Part shown: positions 35,809-45,892 of the stretch, piece by piece | Layout: each line of letters opens with the position of its first letter | How positions within the stretch are numbered: the stretch's first letter is position 1 | Assembly: GCA_037176705.1 (NCBI GenBank) | Contig: CM073898.1 | Coordinates: 24,908,488-24,972,487, forward strand | Reading direction: 5' to 3' | DNA from: Molossus alvarezi | Taxonomy: Eukaryota; Chordata; Mammalia; Chiroptera; Molossidae | DNA: 64,000 bases | Translations under genes and position numbers: made by a program | Notes under the pieces: generated by a model | Told to the model about the DNA's origin: nothing | Database searches by the model: none | What the model saw: only the letters and a program-made list of their open reading frames with translations

Positions 35809-36190
35809 CTGCGAAGAGGCACGGTTTCCAGCGGCGAGGGAGAGCTGGCTCCGAGAAGGGGCAGGGGCCTTTGTGAAAGGCAAGACGTCAACCCGAGTGT
35901 CTCCAGAAAGTTGGACGTCCGCCCGGACACCTGCTGCCAGTTCTGGGAGCCTTAGCACTCACTCTGGAGTCTGAAGGCGTTGTCAGAGCTAGGGGCGCTT
36001 GGATGGGGATGGGGACGGAGAAAGGTGACTCCTCTGCGGAGCCCCGCTGCACGTGTAGTCTCGGCAAAGTCGGGGTTTTCTAACAGCGTGTAGGTTTAGG
36101 TTGAGGGTGGATGAGTGGAGTCGATCCCCAGCTCTCACGACCCCCAAGCGGCTCTGACAGCTGGAGGCGTGGCCCGTTTGCACACAGCCA
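35809..36190 (-). other. CYP1B1: CYP1B1 exon 1 (5' untranslated, 5' end estimated)
   Basis: Non-coding leader exon. The 3' end is set by the donor CGCAG|GTCAGT (exon base 35809, intron GT at 35808-35807), 422 nt before the exon 2 acceptor at 35387. Human intron 1 is about 390 nt, so spacing supports the call. The 5' end near 36190 is inferred from the TTAAAA box about 30 nt upstream and gives an exon of about 380 nt, against 371 in human. Splicing joins ...GCAG to CATGG, which keeps A at -3 of the start codon just as in the unspliced DNA. The exon lies in CpG-rich sequence. Confidence 0.8.
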
Positions 36191-36218
36191 CTCCAGAGAG
36201 TCAAAACGCGCCATCCCG

Positions 36219-36225
36219 TTTTTAA
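36219..36225 (-). promoter_or_regulatory. CYP1B1 TATA-like box TTAAAAA
   Basis: The minus strand reads CCTTAAAAACGGG about 30 nt before the predicted start of exon 1. Human CYP1B1 is reported to use a TTAAAA TATA-like box rather than a canonical TATAAA, so this is the expected core promoter element. Confidence 0.75.
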
Positions 36226-36260
36226 GGTCTGTGATGAGGGTGGAGGCGGCTGGACCTGGA

Positions 36261-36289
36261 GGGGGAGGGGCGCTCCAGAGGGCGGGGCG
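36261..36289 (-). promoter_or_regulatory. CYP1B1 proximal GC boxes (Sp1-type)
   Basis: Two G-rich motifs, GGGGGAGGGGCG (36261-36272) and GGGCGGGGC (36280-36288), lie about 70-100 nt upstream of the predicted start site. Two Sp1 sites at a similar distance are known in the human promoter. Binding is inferred. Confidence 0.6.
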
Positions 36290-36749
36290 CGACGGAACTG
36301 TCCTCAAGGCTGGGAGTCCTACTGGGGTTGCCGCGGGCAGGTGGTTACGAGAGGCAGCTCCGGTGCGCCCCGACCACCTTAGCGAAGTAGCTGGTGACTT
36401 TACTAGGAGCGGCGGTCTGAACTTTTCGCGTACCCGAAAACCACTCTTAATCACAGTCACCCCCAATTATGGCCACACGGTTTCCCCGGAAGCGCGCTCC
36501 TGCCAGAAGCTGCCCATAAGGCTGAGCTCTCGGTGGGAGCGCGCCCCGAAACTTCCTTCCCTCTCAGTGACTTAAGCTTCGGTCCCCGAGAGAACATCGC
36601 TCGGGATACTTTGGAGCTCTAGCCAGGACAGGAAACCTGTCAGTTTGGAAACGAGGGAAGTGCGGTTTGTGGTGGCGGTTTGCCCGACAGCCTCCCTATT
36701 TTATCTTAACGTTCTCGTAAACAAATGGCCCTAAAATGGGGCCCTTGTG

Positions 36750-36756
36750 CACGCAA
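36750..36756 (-). promoter_or_regulatory. Xenobiotic response element core TTGCGTG
   Basis: CACGCAA on the plus strand is TTGCGTG on the gene's strand, a match to the AhR/ARNT core TNGCGTG, about 560 nt upstream of the predicted CYP1B1 start. A further GCGTG core on the same strand is at 36875-36879. Confidence 0.55.
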
Positions 36757-37106
36757 AGTTCTCGTGCAGCGATATCAAGAATCCCTGAAAGACGCCGTTC
36801 CCCTGCCCCGGGGCCCCGACTGTCCTTGGCACACAAAGGCCAGCACTGTCGGAGCGCAGCTGGCCCTGAGATTTCACGCGCAGAAACTCATCCAGGTGGC
36901 GCCGCCCACTGGAGGGCACAGGGCCGCGCCGGCGGGGTACTTGACGCTGGGCCCGAGACAAGCTGGGGCAAATAGTGGGGACAGGAGAGGGGTGGGGGCG
37001 CTCTGAAGATTCCCGGAGGGAGGAGAGGGGAGAGAAAGGGGAGGCAAATAGCCGCACGGCTGCAGACATTATCGGGTTGAAAAGTTCCTTTGCTGTCACC
37101 TCCCCC

Positions 37107-37132
37107 TTGCGTGCGGAGCTGTGCCTTGCGTG
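37107..37132 (+). promoter_or_regulatory. Paired xenobiotic response elements (AhR enhancer of CYP1B1)
   Basis: Two perfect TTGCGTG cores, 37107-37113 and 37126-37132, start 19 bp apart, about 0.92-0.94 kb upstream of the predicted start site. More GCGTG cores on the minus strand follow at 37191-37195 and 37265-37269. Human and mouse CYP1B1 carry their dioxin-responsive enhancer at about this distance. The motifs are seen, and the enhancer role is inferred from that. Confidence 0.65.
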
Positions 37133-37639
37133 CGTTGCTTCTGGAAAGTCGGCTCTAGTCATATCCCTCGGCGCTTCTCACGGCACCTGACACGCCGGGG
37201 CGGCGACGGGGGCGGAGGCCGAGGGCGGGGTGCGGGCTGCGGGCTGCCACCACCCTCCGCAGCGCACGCACAGCCTCGCCTTCGCGGCCAGCGAGGTCGG
37301 GCCACCGCCTTCGGGCCAAATCTGGGGTCGAGATGGGAAGGCTTCTTTCAAAGGGGAAGCCGAGACGTCTGTGTCAGCGCTGGCCTCCGGCTGGCTGCAC
37401 CCATTCCTACTGGCTGGTACAAAGTATCTTCTAGAGAAAAGGTCTTCACAACAAGGCTGGGGAAAGGGCAAGCCCGTGGGAAGGGTGGGATGTGTCTTAG
37501 TTAACCAGGTAGGAATTGTACATCTGGAGCTCCGCGGTCATCAAGTGTAAATATAAAAGTTGTGCGTTTATCATGTGTCATCTCTGTGTTTTGAATTTTA
37601 CTGGAGCTTGGAGTATCTTTTTACCGTTTACAAAGGAAG

Positions 37640-37740
37640 AAACTAGGGTTCAGAGAGGTTATGGGATTTACTCAAGATAACACAACTGTCAATCAAGAGG
37701 GGAGCCAGGATTTGAACAAAGGAAGTCTCACTCCAGATCC
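37640..37740 (+). repeat. MIR SINE fragment
   Basis: AAGAAACTAGGGTTCAGAGA, CAAGATAACACAACTGTCAA and AGCCAGGATTTGAACAAAGG match the MIR 3' half. Confidence 0.7.
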
Positions 37741-37850
37741 ATTATACAAGTTTATGCAGAAGGAAATCCTCAGAAAAAAGGTATAAATGCCCTCGTGCCT
37801 GTCTGCTCTCCCCATGTCTATACCTTTTAAAAATCAGCTGGAAGAATTTT

Positions 37851-37953
37851 TAAATTTTTTATTTTTCTATTGCAGCTGGCATACAATATTATATTAGTTT
37901 CAGGTGTACAACATAGTGATTAGACATTTATATACCATAGGAAATGATCACCC
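37851..37953 (-). mobile_element. L1 3' end, short antisense insertion
   Basis: ATTTTTCTATTGCAGCTGGC, ATTATATTAGTTTCAGGTGT and ACAACATAGTGATTAGACAT are the antisense 3' end of a laurasiatherian L1. Flanked by copies of TGGAAGAATT (37839 and 37954). Confidence 0.75.
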
Positions 37954-37967
37954 TGGAAGAATTCTTT

Positions 37968-38155
37968 TAATTTATCTCTATCGTTGAAAGCATTACAGAT
38001 GTCTTTCCTTTTTTCCCCCAGTGACACCCACCCAGCCTTCACCACACTCTCATCTGTGTCCATTAGTTACGCATATAAGTTCTTTGGTTTATCTCTTCCC
38101 ACCCCCACTTCCCTTCCCTCTAAGGTTTGTCAGTCTGTTCCCTACTTCCATGTCT
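37968..38155 (-). mobile_element. Bat-type L1 3' end, short antisense insertion
   Basis: Includes TTGAAAGCATTACAGATGTC and TTTGGTTTATCTCTTCCCAC, shared with the element at 63590-64000. Flanked by TGGAAGAATT copies at 37954 and 38156, next to the previous insertion. Confidence 0.75.
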
Positions 38156-38167
38156 TGGAAGAATTTT

Positions 38168-40122
38168 TCTGATAGTTGTTTTTGTTTGCAGAGTTGAGGA
38201 TTTTGAGAATCAGACAGAAGAAATGGTATGTTCACCTTCTGCAATTAAATTGGTTTTGAATGAGGGAAGCCTATGGACTGTGCTTCCGCTAGATGTTGGA
38301 ATATGGTTACATTTTAAAGAAAAATAAAGAGGTGTCTGAGAGGGTCTCACTTCTTGAGAGACTGACACCAATGATAAAATAACTGACCTGATAAAAAAAA
38401 ATGCCCCCCCCTTTTGTAAAACTCTCCATTTGGTAGTTTTTGAGAGTTTCTCTAAAATTATTTCACATACCACTATGGAGAACTTACATCCATGATGAAG
38501 TTAGTTTTTGAGCAACTCGCTAAATAAGTTTTGGTATCCTAGAACTGTTTGCCTACATACCCTTTGAAGTAAGTTTCATAACAACCTTACAATATCCAGC
38601 TTTAGCAAGACACTTTCCTAATGATTCAAGACTTCCGCATGCATCAATCTCTCATTAGACTTTAATTTGGTGGACGGGAATTGTCTGTGGGCTAATGCCA
38701 ACTCTGAGCGATCAACATGCCTGAAAGACTTTACCACAGTATCTCCTCCAGAATCAGAGTGGATAGACGTTTCCATTAAACCAAGTAAATTCCTATCTTA
38801 AATAGTATGAAGCAAGGCTGTTCCTAGGACCTCTTGTTTAATTCCTGAAAAAATGTCATATAGTTTTTAGATAAACTCAGATACCTTCCTGCCACAGCAA
38901 ATAGTTCAAGCACATCTTCCAAGCTACGTTGGTGCCTTGAACTCAGCTCTTGTTCTAGGATGTGCCTTAAAAAGGCAGAGGAACCAGTTGAGCTATGGTA
39001 ACACCTTCAGAATCTGCAGGCCTTGGGCTCTCCCCGGCCTTGTAGACCTCTGTTTCAGGGCCCATCTGGTACCTAATGAGGATATATGGTCTGTGGGCAC
39101 CCCTGATCCAGCTCAAGGTGGCTCCCCTCCCTCTGGAGAATTCACACCAGGCTCTTTAGTTATCATCACAACTTCTCAACCAAAGTCAGAAAGTATCGAA
39201 GGCCCAGGGATCTTTCAGGCAGCAGCACAGAATATGGGGATTTCATCCTCCCAAATCTGAAACTTGAATTGTTTGCTGCAAATAGAACAGCTAAGCTAAA
39301 AAGAGTTTAAAGTAGAGGTTTAAATTACCTTGCATTGTATTGATTACAGAGAACAGACATCCAGCGTAAGCTTGTTGAAGCAGGACAGGAATGTACTGGC
39401 TCATGTGCCAGGAATGATAACAGTGGTACCTCAGAGGATGGAGTGACCTGGGCTGCTCTCCCTGACCTCTCTCTATGTTGGTCTACACTAGGGATTTGTT
39501 CTGCAAACTCTCCACAAGGCAGGAGAGCTGGCCATGGACAGTCTCAAATGAACCACCCCAAGAAAAAGGGAACATCTTTCTTCCAACGTCATCATACAGG
39601 CCCCATAGAAGGACTTCGACATACCAGGCTGCATCAGGCCACTCCTGTGGCCAAGGGCCTTGGACTCATCAGAAAAAGAGGCACGGGATGGGAGGAACAT
39701 GCTATGAAGCCAAAGACAACAGCTCCATTAGTCCATATGTAACCCACTTATGTTCATCACTCCTCTTTGAGTTGGCAGATGGCCCAAACCTATTATTATT
39801 TTTATTAGTTTAAATCAGCAAGTGATATGGATGCATTGCTCCTGGAGTCGATAGCCAAGAAAGCTCAGCCTTTATGTCATCAAGCTAGATGTTGGTTTTC
39901 TTCCTGGGCTTTCTCTCTAGAATAATCTCTGTGTTGATTTTATGGGTAAATACCAATTTTCCAACCTCCTCCAAACACACACACACACACACATGCACAC
40001 TGAGAAGACAATGTAGGGGAAGCATAATCCCTGGCAAGTCCTTGATGTGTGGGGTGGGCAGGAATCGGTCATCAGAAACATACTGGTAAGCTGGAAAAAC
40101 AGGACTAAGAAGACATACTAAG
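38168..40122. other. Intergenic, upstream of CYP1B1, no gene recognised
   Basis: Short ORFs only (largest 112 codons, 39475-39813). There is a (CA)n at about 39975-39993. In human this side carries the lncRNA CYP1B1-AS1, but no exon can be assigned from sequence alone. Confidence 0.45.
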
Positions 40123-40328
40123 CCCAGCCCGTGTGGCTCAGTGGATTGAACGTCCTCCTACACACCTAGAATTTGCCAGTTGGATTCTCAGTCAGGGCAC
40201 AGGCCCAGGTTGCAGGCTGGATCCCCAGTAGAGGGCGTGCAGGAGGCAGCTGATTGATGATGTTTCTCTCTCTCCCTCTCCCTTCCTTTCTCTCAAATCT
40301 ATAACAAACTCTCCTTTTTTTTTCAAAG
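40123..40328 (+). mobile_element. VES-type SINE (AATCAATAAA-tail class, older)
   Basis: Head GCCCAGCCCGTGTGGCTCAG, CT-rich 3' half. Target duplication GACATACTAAG at 40112-40122, versus GACATACCAAG at 40329-40339. Confidence 0.9.
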
Positions 40329-41696
40329 GACATACCAAGTGTCCCCGGTATCTGAGAGTGTGACAGAGAGAGGAGCTGCAGGATACTGCACATCACAGGC
40401 TGGGAATTGAGAGGATTCTTAAGAGCTAATACCAAACCCTGTGCCCCCCCTGACCTGCTGCCACTTCCTTCCTGCTGGTAATGAACAGGCGGAGAACCCC
40501 AGAGCTAAAAGTAAATCTTATTTCATCTAATCTTAAAAACCATTATTTTTGTAGGATATACCATTATTTTATGTACTCATTAATATAAAAACAGGGGCTG
40601 CCAACTGTAATTATGTCATTGATTGTAAGACATATTCTGATTTCAAAAATGTTAAGATGTTTTCTTTTTCTGTTGAAGTGTGTTTTAGAATGAAACCCTC
40701 TGCATGCCAGCACAGGCCCCTACCTTTGTATTAAGCAGTGGTGGTCTTGAGGTTTCATAGATGAAGCAATTGGGGTCAGGAATGTTAACTCTAAGCCATC
40801 TCACCTTCCATTAATATTATTTGATGTTTTCCAATCCTATGTAGAGTGTGGGTAGAGGCTTCTTTGGAAGATTTTGCTAATTTTATCAACTTCAATAAAT
40901 CTAAGAAAAAGACAGTCACTTGCTAAATCAGTGCAACTTAAGATAAGTTTCTTAACCCTCCTCTCCTTCCAACTTGATTGCCCACCAAGCTTTTTTCATA
41001 TATTCTAGTATTTGTGAAAGCCACAGAGCAACACTATATTATTCTAATTTCCCACCAAGTACCTTCCATACATATTTAGAAATAAAAAGGCATCAATGCC
41101 TGCAACTTACTCTCAAATGTTTCAAGGAAAAAAGACAAGGATGAAACAAGAGAGCGGAAAGAGATAAAGCAAACAGGATCAAATGTTCAAAACTGGAAAA
41201 TTTAACGTAAATGAGAGTGATGTTCTGGCAACTTGTCTATATGTTTGAAATCATATCAAGATGGAAAGTTATTAAAAATAAGACCACAAAAGGGAAATAT
41301 TTTTATGACTTTATGATCTCCCGTTGTCCTCTCAGCTTGCATTGACAGTCTCTTATAAGAAAGGACCGTGAAAAGAACCTGAGATGGATATGTCTATCAT
41401 TTAATGTCCTCCGTGTGCTTCGTTGTTCTTCGAGTTCAGGGCTAAGAAAGTTTGTGCTCAGTTGCAGTTTTCCCCTTCATGATCTGATATGACCTTGTTC
41501 TTTGAATGGTTTGAATGTATCCATGTCCTTTATTGTAAGCTGCCTTCAATTCCTTTTGAAAATAGAAGGAATATAATATGTAAAGAGTACCTGCCCTCAG
41601 TTTCACTGTGTTCTTTTAAAAAGATAATCCACCTAAAGTTTCTTGTGCTTCCTAAATGTAGTAAATGGTACAGTTCTCTAATGGCTTCTTTCTTTT
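40329..41696. other. Intergenic, no gene recognised
   Basis: AT-rich, short ORFs, no repeat I can name. Confidence 0.45.
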
Positions 41697-41951
41697 ATTT
41701 TTTTATTTTTTTGTTAATCCTCACCCAAGGATATTTTCCTATTGATTTTTCAAGAGTGGAGGGAGAGAGGGAGAGAGAAACATCAATGTGAGAGAGATGA
41801 GAGAGACATATCGATTGATTGCCTCCTGCACATGCCCCAACCGGGACCGGGAATCGAACCTGCAACCCAGGTACATGTCTTGATGGGAATCAGACCCGAA
41901 ACCCTTTGGTTCACGGGCCAACGCTTTAACCGCTGAGCCAAATCGGCCAGG
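41697..41951 (-). mobile_element. VES-type SINE (TGAGGAT-tail class)
   Basis: Antisense: TTAATCCTCACCCAAGGATA at the tail, GA-rich middle, head ending GAGCCAAATCGGCCAGG. Confidence 0.9.
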
Positions 41952-42290
41952 ACTCTTCCTGCTTTCTTTAGTTTCCTTCCTTCTCTGCCTTTTTTCTTTC
42001 CTGGCTCTTCCTTCTTCCTTCTGCCTTCTCTCCCATTCTCTCTCACCTCATCTTTCCTTGGGTCCATTCTTACCTCTTCCTCAATCTCGGAGACCACCGT
42101 TCTTCTCTCCAGCTGCCACCATCTCTGCTAGCCTCTCTCTCATCCTCTACATTCTCCTGCTCACCTTTCCTCCCTCGCAGAAGAGCAACGAGTAGGGGAC
42201 GAGGAGAAAAGAGAAGTGGGAGTGAAGGAAGTAAGAAAAGGGGCCAGGGAGGTAGAACAACTAAGAAAAGAAAACGGAGCAAAATATCAA
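41952..42290. repeat. Polypyrimidine tract followed by polypurine tract
   Basis: About 41952-42180 is strongly C/T-biased (CTTTCCTGGCTCTTCCTTCT) and about 42177-42290 strongly A/G-biased (GAGGAGAAAAGAGAAGTGGG) on the same strand. No gene is seen. Confidence 0.7.
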
Positions 42291-43007
42291 AGACCAGGGC
42301 TAAATTATAAGCTTGGTGATCATTTAGTCTAGTCTCGCAGTCAATCTATCAGTGCTTCCTGCTCGGTATTTTTGGAGTGAAGGTCTTACTAACTGAGAAC
42401 AGTGATGATTCCATAGGAAGGAAAGGTTTGTGGTTGCTTCCTGGGGCTTCAACTCCCACCTCATCCAGTTCCTGAAACTCACCTTTCTAACAGTGAAACC
42501 AAGAGTCTGCTGTCCACTACTTTGGTCAACAGAGAAAAACTTTACTTTTCTATTTCTTTGATCAAGCACAGAAAATCTTTAGGCAGATAAAGGATGTTAT
42601 TTTTCATTTTTACTTCCTAAAAATAAATATTTACCAGGTTACCAAGAAAATGCATAAAGCAACAAGTCAAGGACAACAACAACAAAAGACAACGCACATC
42701 TGGGTTCAGCTATATCACAGTATCTAACCATGGGCATACCAGTACTTCCAGATTTGGGATTCTTGGTAGAGAATCTAGATTCCAGTCTTCTTTTTCTCCA
42801 TTAACCTCTTAGTTTTTAGGTTTAGATCTGTATTCCCTCACGGGTTTTCTTCTCTTTGCAGAAAGGGACAAAAATCTGGGTCAGAAACTACAGTTGCAGT
42901 GATAGCCAGAGCTTGAGAAAGTAGTTGGTAATGTAATAACTTAAGTGGCTATTTCTCCGCTACACATTCCCAGAAGAGGTCACAAGGGCAGGATAATTAT
43001 ACACTGG
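42291..43007. other. Intergenic, no gene recognised
   Basis: Short ORFs only. A CAACAACAACAA run lies near 42674. Confidence 0.45.
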
Positions 43008-43230
43008 GGTTTTGTTTTGTTTTTTCTTTATTGATTTTTAGAGAGCGAGGAAGGGAGAGGGAGACACAGATAGAAACATCGATGAGAAAGAACATCGATT
43101 GGCCACCTCCTGCATGCCCCCCACTGGGGATGGGGCCCATAACCTGGTCATGTGCCCTGACCGGGAATCGAACCGGCGACCACGTGGTGCATGGGTCTAT
43201 GCTCAACCACTGAGCCACACTGGTCAGGCT
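43008..43230 (-). mobile_element. VES-type SINE (AATCAATAAA-tail class)
   Basis: Antisense from TTTCTTTATTGATTTTTAGA to GAGCCACACTGGTCAGGCT. Target duplication ATACACTGG at 42999-43007 and 43231-43239. Confidence 0.95.
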
Positions 43231-43957
43231 ATACACTGGTTTTTTGTTTGTTTGTTTGTTTTTTTACCATAAACCCCTAACAGGATTTTTCTGTTCTATG
43301 ATAGAAGGGTTCATGACTCAGCTGTGGCCTGTCCTGTGGTTGGACTGCTCTGGTTAGAAAGATCTGGATGTTAGGAAGTGCTCCCCAACATTAAGAAAGA
43401 ATCTGGAGTGACTGTCTTCTGCTGAACTTAGAGCCACCCTTTGGAGTGACACAGACCAAGACCGATTTCCCTCTCACACAACAGCCCTCCACGTATTTGA
43501 ACATGGCTATTATGCTATTGCTGAGCCATCTCCACCAGTTCCTTCCAGCATTCTCCAAATAACTTGTTTTCTAGAACTTTATCCAGCTTTTCTGTGCCTT
43601 CTAGACAGTGTAGTTTTTAAATATTCCTAAGTATGTACCTAAAACTGAACACAATACCCCAAAAGTGACATATTGTCTAGCCCAGAGGGATGTAGTTCCT
43701 TCCCATCAACCACACAGTATTTATTTTAATGCAAACTAAGTTTTTGGACTATTTAAAAATATTTGAACTCCAGTGTTGTACTCATCCTAAGCTTGTGATG
43801 AACTAAAGTTTTCATCTTTTATTATAAGACTTGATACCATTCTGAGTCTTTAATTGCACTTTGGCCACTAAGATTTTAAAACTAAAACATGAGATTTTAC
43901 ATTTTTTCTTTTTCTTTTTTTTACATTTTTCAATTATAGTTGACTATATTTATTCTT
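43231..43957. other. Intergenic, possible ancient repeat
   Basis: 43440-43720 (ACATGGCTATTATGCTATTG, TCCAGCTTTTCTGTGCCTTC, ACTGAACACAATACCCCAAA) recalls an ancient vertebrate repeat, not named with certainty. (TTTG)n near 43243. Confidence 0.4.
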
Positions 43958-44203
43958 TTTTTTTATCCTCACCCGAGGACATTTTTTCATTTTTTGTTCA
44001 TATAGAGCGGGAGGGAGAGAGAGGAAGAGAGAGAGAGAGAGAAACATCGATGTGAAGGGACACATCGAGTGGCTGCCACCCGCACGACCAACCAGGGCCG
44101 GGGACAAACTGCAACCGAGGTACATGCCCTTAGTGGGAACCGAACCCAGGTCTCTCTGTACCGCAGGCCGACGCTCCAACCGCTGAGCCAAACCGGCCAG
44201 GGC
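43958..44203 (-). mobile_element. VES-type SINE (TGAGGAT-tail class)
   Basis: Antisense, ATCCTCACCCGAGGACATTT to GAGCCAAACCGGCCAGGGC. Perfect 16-bp target duplication GACTATATTTATTCTT at 43942-43957 and 44204-44219. Little diverged and apparently young. Confidence 0.97.
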
Positions 44204-44429
44204 GACTATATTTATTCTTATTAAATGCATCTTGGGGCTTTATGACAGTGTCCCAGGCCATGTAGGCCACGTTGACACTCTTGTTGGCCCTGAGGACCAG
44301 AGACCAGAACAGGGGCAGAAAAACAATATAAGAAAAGCACATATAGTGACCAGCTGACCACTCATCTACTCCGGACTACTCCTAAGCCAAAAATCTTTGG
44401 ACTGTGATTTATATTATATATCCACAATA

Positions 44430-45070
44430 TTATACATATTATATTTTTGTTTTGGCAAGATATAAATTCTTCAAACACACACATATAGTATATGAATAGA
44501 CTCTTGTTGCAAAAGATTTAATCAGTATACAAGAATATGCAGAAAAGTGGGAAAACCCATACGACCACCCCTTCTCACACAACCACAGGAACCATGTGCC
44601 TTCTAGAAACATGCGTATGTTTGTACATATATGTGTCCTTTTCATAGAAATGAGATCAAACTAGAATTATTGTTCAATGACTTTTTACAATTAACAATTG
44701 TTTTAGGGTCCACAACAGAGGGTATAGATCTACCTCAAGCGTTTAAACTATTGTGTAGTATTATTGTAACAATTTATTTAACCATTTCTCTTAGATGATC
44801 ATTTATGGTGTTTCCGTCTTATTATAGACTCCCCTCTAATGACTTCACTTTTCTGTGCATTTCTATACACATTTGCAAGTGTTTCCCCAGTACAGATACT
44901 TGAACCAAGGGAATATGCATTTTAAAGGTTGTTGATACCATCTCATTATCTTCCAAAAAGGTGTGCCAGTTTGCATCCTCATGAACCTGGGTTTTGTACC
45001 ACGTAGCCTGTGCCAAAGTACGTTCCCTTCTATAAAGAACTATTGCTTTAATGTAGCTTTGCAACTGTAG
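44430..45070 (-). mobile_element. Old L1 3' fragment (antisense)
   Basis: GATTTAATCAGTATACAAGA, AGAAATGAGATCAAACTAG and GTGTGCCAGTTTGCATCCTC form an antisense L1M-type 3' end. Confidence 0.6.
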
Positions 45071-45424
45071 AATGAAAACTAAACAAAACAAAAACATTAC
45101 TTGTCTTTCAGACCTATTCCTTACTTTAAAGAATAACTATGCTTGTGTTCAGATCAGCACTTCTTGACAGATGAGGGAAATCCCCAGATTAAAGCCTGTA
45201 AGAGTTAGAAGGGGTACATTCCAGATCTCCACATCCCTGTGGAAGACATTGCAGAAGCCAAGGAGGGAAGAGCAACCTCAGCGGCTCTGGATATCCCCTC
45301 TGAGATGATGACAATTCTTTACTGACCCCTGGGCACAGGTCCAAATGCCTTCCGGGTTCATCTAATCCTCCAGAGAGATTGAAAGCAATGAAGCCAACAT
45401 ACCACAATCATTAGGATTTTGGCT

Positions 45425-45600
45425 TCTGGGGCCAGGCACTCTTGGCTGTGAGGCCCAGCTCTTATTTAAAATCAGTGACCTTGACCCTGTTAGTTAACTC
45501 TTCTGAGCCCAAGTTGCCTTATTCATGCAAGAGGAATAATAATATCTTCACCTCAGAGGGTAGTTGTAAGGATTAAATGAGATATTATGAAGAAATCAAT
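45425..45600 (+). repeat. MIR SINE
   Basis: Near-complete MIR: TTCTGGGGCCAGGCACTCTT, TTAACTCTTCTGAGCCCAAG, CTCAGAGGGTAGTTGTAAGG, ATTAAATGAGATATTATG. Confidence 0.75.
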
Positions 45601-45892
45601 AGCATAGTAGATTTTAAAGAGTGATTTTAACTCTCAATAAAAGTTAGTCATAACTATTACTCCTCTTACTACTAAGCCCTTCTTCCTGTCCACTAACATC
45701 AAAGCCATGCAAGGACTTGGACCTCATAGAATAAAGACTTGGCCTGCTTGGTTCACTGTGATGGCTCTCAGGGTGACACGTCCTTACCGATCTGCAGGCT
45801 CCTGAAAGCCTAAGTTGACACCAATCACCTTCTTGTCTTTCCCTGTGACACTTGGAGTGGTTAATAGACAACTCCAGAGCCAGCCAGGTTGT

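Larger units (their letters stand above)
27585..36190 (-). other. CYP1B1: CYP1B1 gene (three-exon transcription unit)
   Basis: Whole transcription unit of cytochrome P450 1B1. Seen: exon 1 (non-coding) ends at 35809, exon 2 is 34343-35386, exon 3 starts at 31542. Intron 1 is 422 nt and intron 2 is 2800 nt, both GT-AG. The joined CDS is 35385-34343 plus 31542-30954, 1632 nt, 543 residues and a TGA stop. Known: human CYP1B1 also has three exons, a 1044-nt exon 2 that begins just before the ATG, and 543 residues, so gene structure is conserved. The 5' end (about 36190) is inferred from a TTAAAA box at 36220-36225. The 3' end (about 27585) is inferred from an AATAAA on the minus strand at 27604-27609. 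The first and last bases are estimates, while the internal splice sites are secure. Confidence 0.95.
33780..37400. other. CpG-rich domain (CpG island) over CYP1B1 exons 1-2 and promoter
   Basis: CpG dinucleotides are frequent from the 5' end of intron 2 through exon 2, exon 1 and about 1.2 kb of upstream sequence, in contrast to the CpG-poor, AT-rich flanks. Edges are by eye. This suggests an unmethylated, broadly active promoter. A divergent lncRNA start could lie in its upstream part, as with human CYP1B1-AS1, but no exon can be identified. Confidence 0.8.
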
